In this document: positions 60,012-64,000 of the stretch, in pieces | Position numbering within the stretch: position 1 is the first letter of the stretch | Layout of the letters: every line of letters begins with the position of its first letter | The notes under the pieces: model-generated | What the model was told of the DNA's origin: nothing | Seen by the model: only the letters and a program-made list of their open reading frames with translations | Databases searched by the model: none | Position numbers and translations under genes: made by a program | Assembly: GCF_025791835.1 (NCBI RefSeq) | Contig: NZ_JAOXLP010000007.1 | Span: 114,573-178,572 of the forward strand | Length of the DNA stretch: 64,000 bases | Direction: 5' to 3' | Source of the DNA: Roseomonas xinghualingensis | Lineage (GTDB): Bacteria; Pseudomonadota; Alphaproteobacteria; Acetobacterales; Acetobacteraceae

Positions 60012-61073
60012 ATGCGCATCGCTCAGGTCGCACCGCTCCATGAGGCGGTACCCCCTAAGCTCTATGGTGGAACGGAGCGCATCGTCTCCTTCCTCACCGA
60101 GGCCCTCGTCGAACGGGGCCACGACGTCACTCTCTTCGCTACTGGAGACGCCATCACGAAAGCTGAGCTGGTGGCGGTGCGCGAGAAGGCACTCCGCCTG
60201 GACCCCTCGGTGCGTGACACGAATGCCCCGCACACGCTGCTGCTCGAACGGGTATTGCGCCGGGCAGATGAATTCGACGTGATCCACTTCCACCTGGATT
60301 ACCTGCCCTTTCCGACTTTCAGCCGGCAGCCTGTGCCCTGGATGACCACCCTGCACGGCCGGCTGGACCTGCCAGAGCTGGGGCCGGTCTTCGACGCCTT
60401 CCCCGAGGCGCGGGTGGTCTCGATTTCCGATGCCCAGCGCCGCCCCCTGCCCCAGGCTAACTGGGCCGCGACCATCCATCACGGCCTGCCGCGCGACCTG
60501 CTGACACCGCAGGCGGATGGCTCGGAGGGCTATCTCGCCTTCCTTGGCCGCATCGCGCCAGAGAAGCGGCCCGACCGTGCCATCCGCATCGCCGCCCTGT
60601 CCGGGCTGCCGCTGAAGATCGCGGCCAAGGTGGACCGTGCCGATGCCGAGTATTTCGCCGGGGAGATCGAGCCGCTGCTGGGCCAGCCGAATGTCGATTT
60701 CATCGGCGAGATCTGCGACCGGCAGAAGCCGGACTTCCTCTCCAAGGCGCGGGCCCTGCTGGTGCCGATCGACTGGCCGGAGCCCTTCGGCCTGGTGATG
60801 ATCGAGGCCATGGCCTGCGGGACGCCTGTCATCGCCTATCCCGCGGGCTCCGTGCCCGAGGTAGTGGAGGATGGGCTGACCGGCTTCATCGTCCGCAACG
60901 AGGAAGAGGCCGCCGCCGCCGTCCGGCGCCTGGGCGAGTTGGATCGCGCGAAGATCCGTGCCCGCTTCGAGGAACGCTTCACCGCAGACCGCATGGCGGC
61001 GGATTACGAGGCGCTCTACGCACGGCTGATGGCAGGCAACAACCGGCCGCTGCTGCGGGCCGTGGGGGGCTGA
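60012..61073 (+). CDS. Glycosyltransferase family 4 protein
   Basis: A 353-residue GT-B retaining glycosyltransferase. N-terminal acceptor domain begins MRIAQVAPLHEAVPPKLYGGTER; the nucleotide-sugar domain has the E-x7-E motif in EPFGLVMIEAMACGTPV (about residues 257-265) and a conserved GRIAPEKRPD loop. ATG 60012 follows GGGAGG by 7 bases; an ATG at 59997 would add five residues. It is on the opposite strand to its neighbours. Acceptor and product (LPS, EPS or glycolipid) are unknown. Confidence 0.92.
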   Translation: MRIAQVAPLHEAVPPKLYGGTERIVSFLTEALVERGHDVTLFATGDAITKAELVAVREKALRLDPSVRDTNAPHTLLLERVLRRADEFDVIHFHLDYLPFPTFSRQPVPWMTTLHGRLDLPELGPVFDAFPEARVVSISDAQRRPLPQANWAATIHHGLPRDLLTPQADGSEGYLAFLGRIAPEKRPDRAIRIAALSGLPLKIAAKVDRADAEYFAGEIEPLLGQPNVDFIGEICDRQKPDFLSKARALLVPIDWPEPFGLVMIEAMACGTPVIAYPAGSVPEVVEDGLTGFIVRNEEEAAAAVRRLGELDRAKIRARFEERFTADRMAADYEALYARLMAGNNRPLLRAVGG

Positions 61074-61090
61074 TCCTTCACGGGGAGCCC

Positions 61091-61105
61091 GCCCGGCTTC
61101 CGGGC
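61091..61105. terminator. Short hairpin between convergent genes
   Basis: GCCCGG-CTT-CCGGGC in the 42-bp gap between the glycosyltransferase stop and the stop of the convergent unknown gene. No T-run. Confidence 0.4.
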
Positions 61106-61115
61106 CAGGCGCGGC

Positions 61116-62666
61116 TTACCCCGGCAGTTGCCCGGTCCCGACCGGCAGCCGATCGCCCAAGGCCCGCTGCATCGCCTCCTCCAGCCCCCAAGGGGCGAGA
61201 GAGAACTGATGGTGATGCACCGGGCGCTTCGGGTCCCGCGGCGCCTCCCCGATCGCGCGCTGATCAACACTGAAAGCCGCCTCCTCCTCAAGGCAACTGC
61301 GGTCCTTCGTGTTCTCCGCGGTGTGGTAGAGGATGGTGGGGCGCCTGAGCAGCCAGCATGGAATGATGGCCGCCGTACCATGGGTGACGAAGGCCAGGTC
61401 ACAGCCGGCGATCACGGGCACCTTTTCCTGGGCTGAGCCGCCAAAGATGCGGATCTGCTCACCCAGCGGCCCGTCCATTCCCTCCATGATCTGCCCGAGG
61501 ATGGCCTCGATCCGCTCCATCACCTCGATGTCGCGGCTGGATGGCAGGCCGGACACCGTCCAGCCGTCCCAAACGATGTCGAGGATACGGCCCTGCCGCG
61601 CGCAGGCTTCGCCCAGCCGGCGCAGGACGAAGCGGAAGGCCTCCTCCTGGTTCAGGATGCGCTGGCTCTCCGCGTCGATGGAGATCGACACCCGGAAGCG
61701 CCGCCCGTCCTGTGGCGGGACCCGGATGCCGCCTTCGGCGGGTGCCAGGGCGGCGAAGCGGCTGCGGAGCCAGGCCGCATCGGAATGGATGTTGAAGCGA
61801 TAGACCCGATGGGCGTCATGGCCGCCGAGCAGCAGCTCCATGGTTAGCCGGTCGCTGGTCAGTTCCAGCCGCTCCAGCGGCGCAAGGCCGGGGATGATCG
61901 TGAAGGGGTCCATCGCGCACCAGTCCGGCACGGAAACCAGCACCCCACCCCGCGCCGCGAAATCCACGATCTCCGCCTCATGCGCATCCAGATAGGCGAG
62001 GCTTTGCCGGATGAAGTGCCCGGGCCGGTTGTCGCCGATGACATAGGCGCGGCGCAGCGCCTGCGCGCGGGCCCGGCGGATCCATTCCAGCCAGGGCAGC
62101 GGCCTGTGCAGGAAATGATCGACAAAGACGCGCAGCACGGAGTGCATGTTCAGCGGGTAAGGCGTCAGCACCAGGAACAGGTTGCTGGCGGGGTAGAGAA
62201 TACCCACCGCCATATAGCCGATGCCAATGGCGACGATCAGATGCTCGCCATCCAGGCACAGGGTGAACTGGTAGGGGCCGATCGGCATGCTGCCGAGGAT
62301 CAGCGCCTCCCCGCCCGAGAGCGGTGACGGGATGGGCCGGTCAGGCTCATGCGCCAGGAAGGCGGCGTTCAGCGCCTCGTACCGCGCGACCCAGGTGGCG
62401 TGCCGGTAGGTGGTGCGGATGCGCTCGCGCAGCGCCTGGTTTGTGCCATGCGGCCCCGCGCCCGGCCCCATCTTCCCGAAATGGTCCACCACCTCGCAGC
62501 CCATGGCCAGGGCATGCGATCCGAAAGCAGCATCGGCCTCGCGCCCGGGAAAGCGGAAATACCGGATATCGATGCCGCAAAGCGCAGCCAGTTCGCGCGC
62601 GGCCTCGCGGACCGGATCCTGGGAGACCGCCGGAATGTGGGAAGCAGCGATGGCGCTGATGTTCAA
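61116..62666 (-). CDS. Conserved protein of unknown function, possible GT-B-like C-terminal half
   Basis: A 516-residue protein I cannot place in a named family. It has no signal peptide or clear transmembrane segment. Notable segments are FGKMGPGAGPHGTNQ near the N-terminus, a central HRVYRFNIHSDAAWLRSRF, and CDLAFVTHGTAAIIPCWLLRRPTI near the C-terminus; the last resembles the HG-containing loop of some GT-B glycosyltransferases. The start is a TTG at 62666 with GGAGG 8 bases upstream; the longer frame from 62765 runs through the tuf terminator and is unlikely. A link to surface polysaccharide with the adjacent glycosyltransferase is conjecture. Confidence 0.75.
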   Translation of the reverse strand: MNISAIAASHIPAVSQDPVREAARELAALCGIDIRYFRFPGREADAAFGSHALAMGCEVVDHFGKMGPGAGPHGTNQALRERIRTTYRHATWVARYEALNAAFLAHEPDRPIPSPLSGGEALILGSMPIGPYQFTLCLDGEHLIVAIGIGYMAVGILYPASNLFLVLTPYPLNMHSVLRVFVDHFLHRPLPWLEWIRRARAQALRRAYVIGDNRPGHFIRQSLAYLDAHEAEIVDFAARGGVLVSVPDWCAMDPFTIIPGLAPLERLELTSDRLTMELLLGGHDAHRVYRFNIHSDAAWLRSRFAALAPAEGGIRVPPQDGRRFRVSISIDAESQRILNQEEAFRFVLRRLGEACARQGRILDIVWDGWTVSGLPSSRDIEVMERIEAILGQIMEGMDGPLGEQIRIFGGSAQEKVPVIAGCDLAFVTHGTAAIIPCWLLRRPTILYHTAENTKDRSCLEEEAAFSVDQRAIGEAPRDPKRPVHHHQFSLAPWGLEEAMQRALGDRLPVGTGQLPG

Positions 62667-62743
62667 ACTAGGCCTCCTCCGGTCCTGCGGATGAGTCAGC
62701 CAGCGGACACGGAGGCTGCACAACCCGCCACGAGAGCCCGCCG

Positions 62744-62785
62744 CAAAAGAAAGGGGGCGGGCCACCTTCCGGCAGCCCGCCCCCC
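62744..62785 (-). terminator. Intrinsic terminator after tuf copy 2
   Basis: GGGGGCGGGC / GCCCGCCCCC, perfect 10-bp arms with a 12-base loop, followed on the minus strand by CTTTCTTTTG. It makes tuf copy 2 end independently of the genes downstream. Confidence 0.75.
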
Positions 62786-62811
62786 TAAGCCTTCGCCCTG
62801 AGGCGAGAAGC

Positions 62812-63999
<1,188 letters not shown>

Positions 64000-64000
64000 T

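Noticed and set aside
62667..62765. Longer start for the unknown 516-residue protein (ATG at 62765)
   Set aside because: The extra 33 codons run through the intrinsic terminator of tuf copy 2, while TTG 62666 has a strong Shine-Dalgarno sequence.

Overview
The window is GC-rich and carries one of the densest housekeeping regions of a bacterial chromosome. Gene order and protein sequences (a zinc-free 101-residue S14, the canonical S10-spc-alpha block with adk after secY, yqeY-dnaG-rpoD, many tripartite-tricarboxylate 'Bug' binding proteins) point to an alphaproteobacterium, most likely Acetobacteraceae/Rhodospirillales of the Roseomonas type. That placement is inference from sequence recognition, not a search.

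Layout. 1-4725 (minus): yqeY, dnaG, rpoD and the start of a GNAT acetyltransferase. 4792-10502 (plus): two copies of a palindromic operator, then carA preceded in the same open frame by a small helix-turn-helix (HTH) domain, a LysE exporter, a small membrane protein and carB. 10530-14751 (plus): greA, threonine ammonia-lyase and a class A penicillin-binding protein whose C-terminus looks like a degenerate staphylococcal-nuclease fold. 14805-18512 (minus): GntR regulator, ABC peptide-type binding protein and FMN monooxygenase. 18589-21112: Lrp regulator divergent from trxB-lysR. 21131-21786: a strong dyad, a multi-hairpin candidate small RNA and a DUF6481-like gene. 21847-27771: a Bug/epimerase pair, a haloacetate-dehalogenase-like hydrolase, NAD kinase, a nitrilase-family amidase, a second Bug protein and a small membrane protein.

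27835-57201 (all minus) is the information-processing cluster. In transcription order it runs tRNA-Trp, secE, nusG, rplKAJL, rpoBC, rpsL, rpsG, tuf, the S10 and spc operons, adk, the alpha operon, and then a secreted Ivy-like protein coupled to rplQ. fusA, which normally lies between rpsG and tuf, is absent; only 34 bp separate them. 57376-62666 holds four genes (RDD membrane protein, ABC exporter, glycosyltransferase, unknown protein) between tRNA-Trp and a second tuf gene (62812-63999). The second tuf appears identical to the first.

The best candidates for something not yet described are the HTH-carA arrangement with its twin TGGGAA-N5-TTCCCA operators, which looks like a self-contained control circuit on pyrimidine/arginine biosynthesis, and the penicillin-binding protein with the nuclease-like tail. 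Everything here comes from reading the sequence by eye; no homology search was run.
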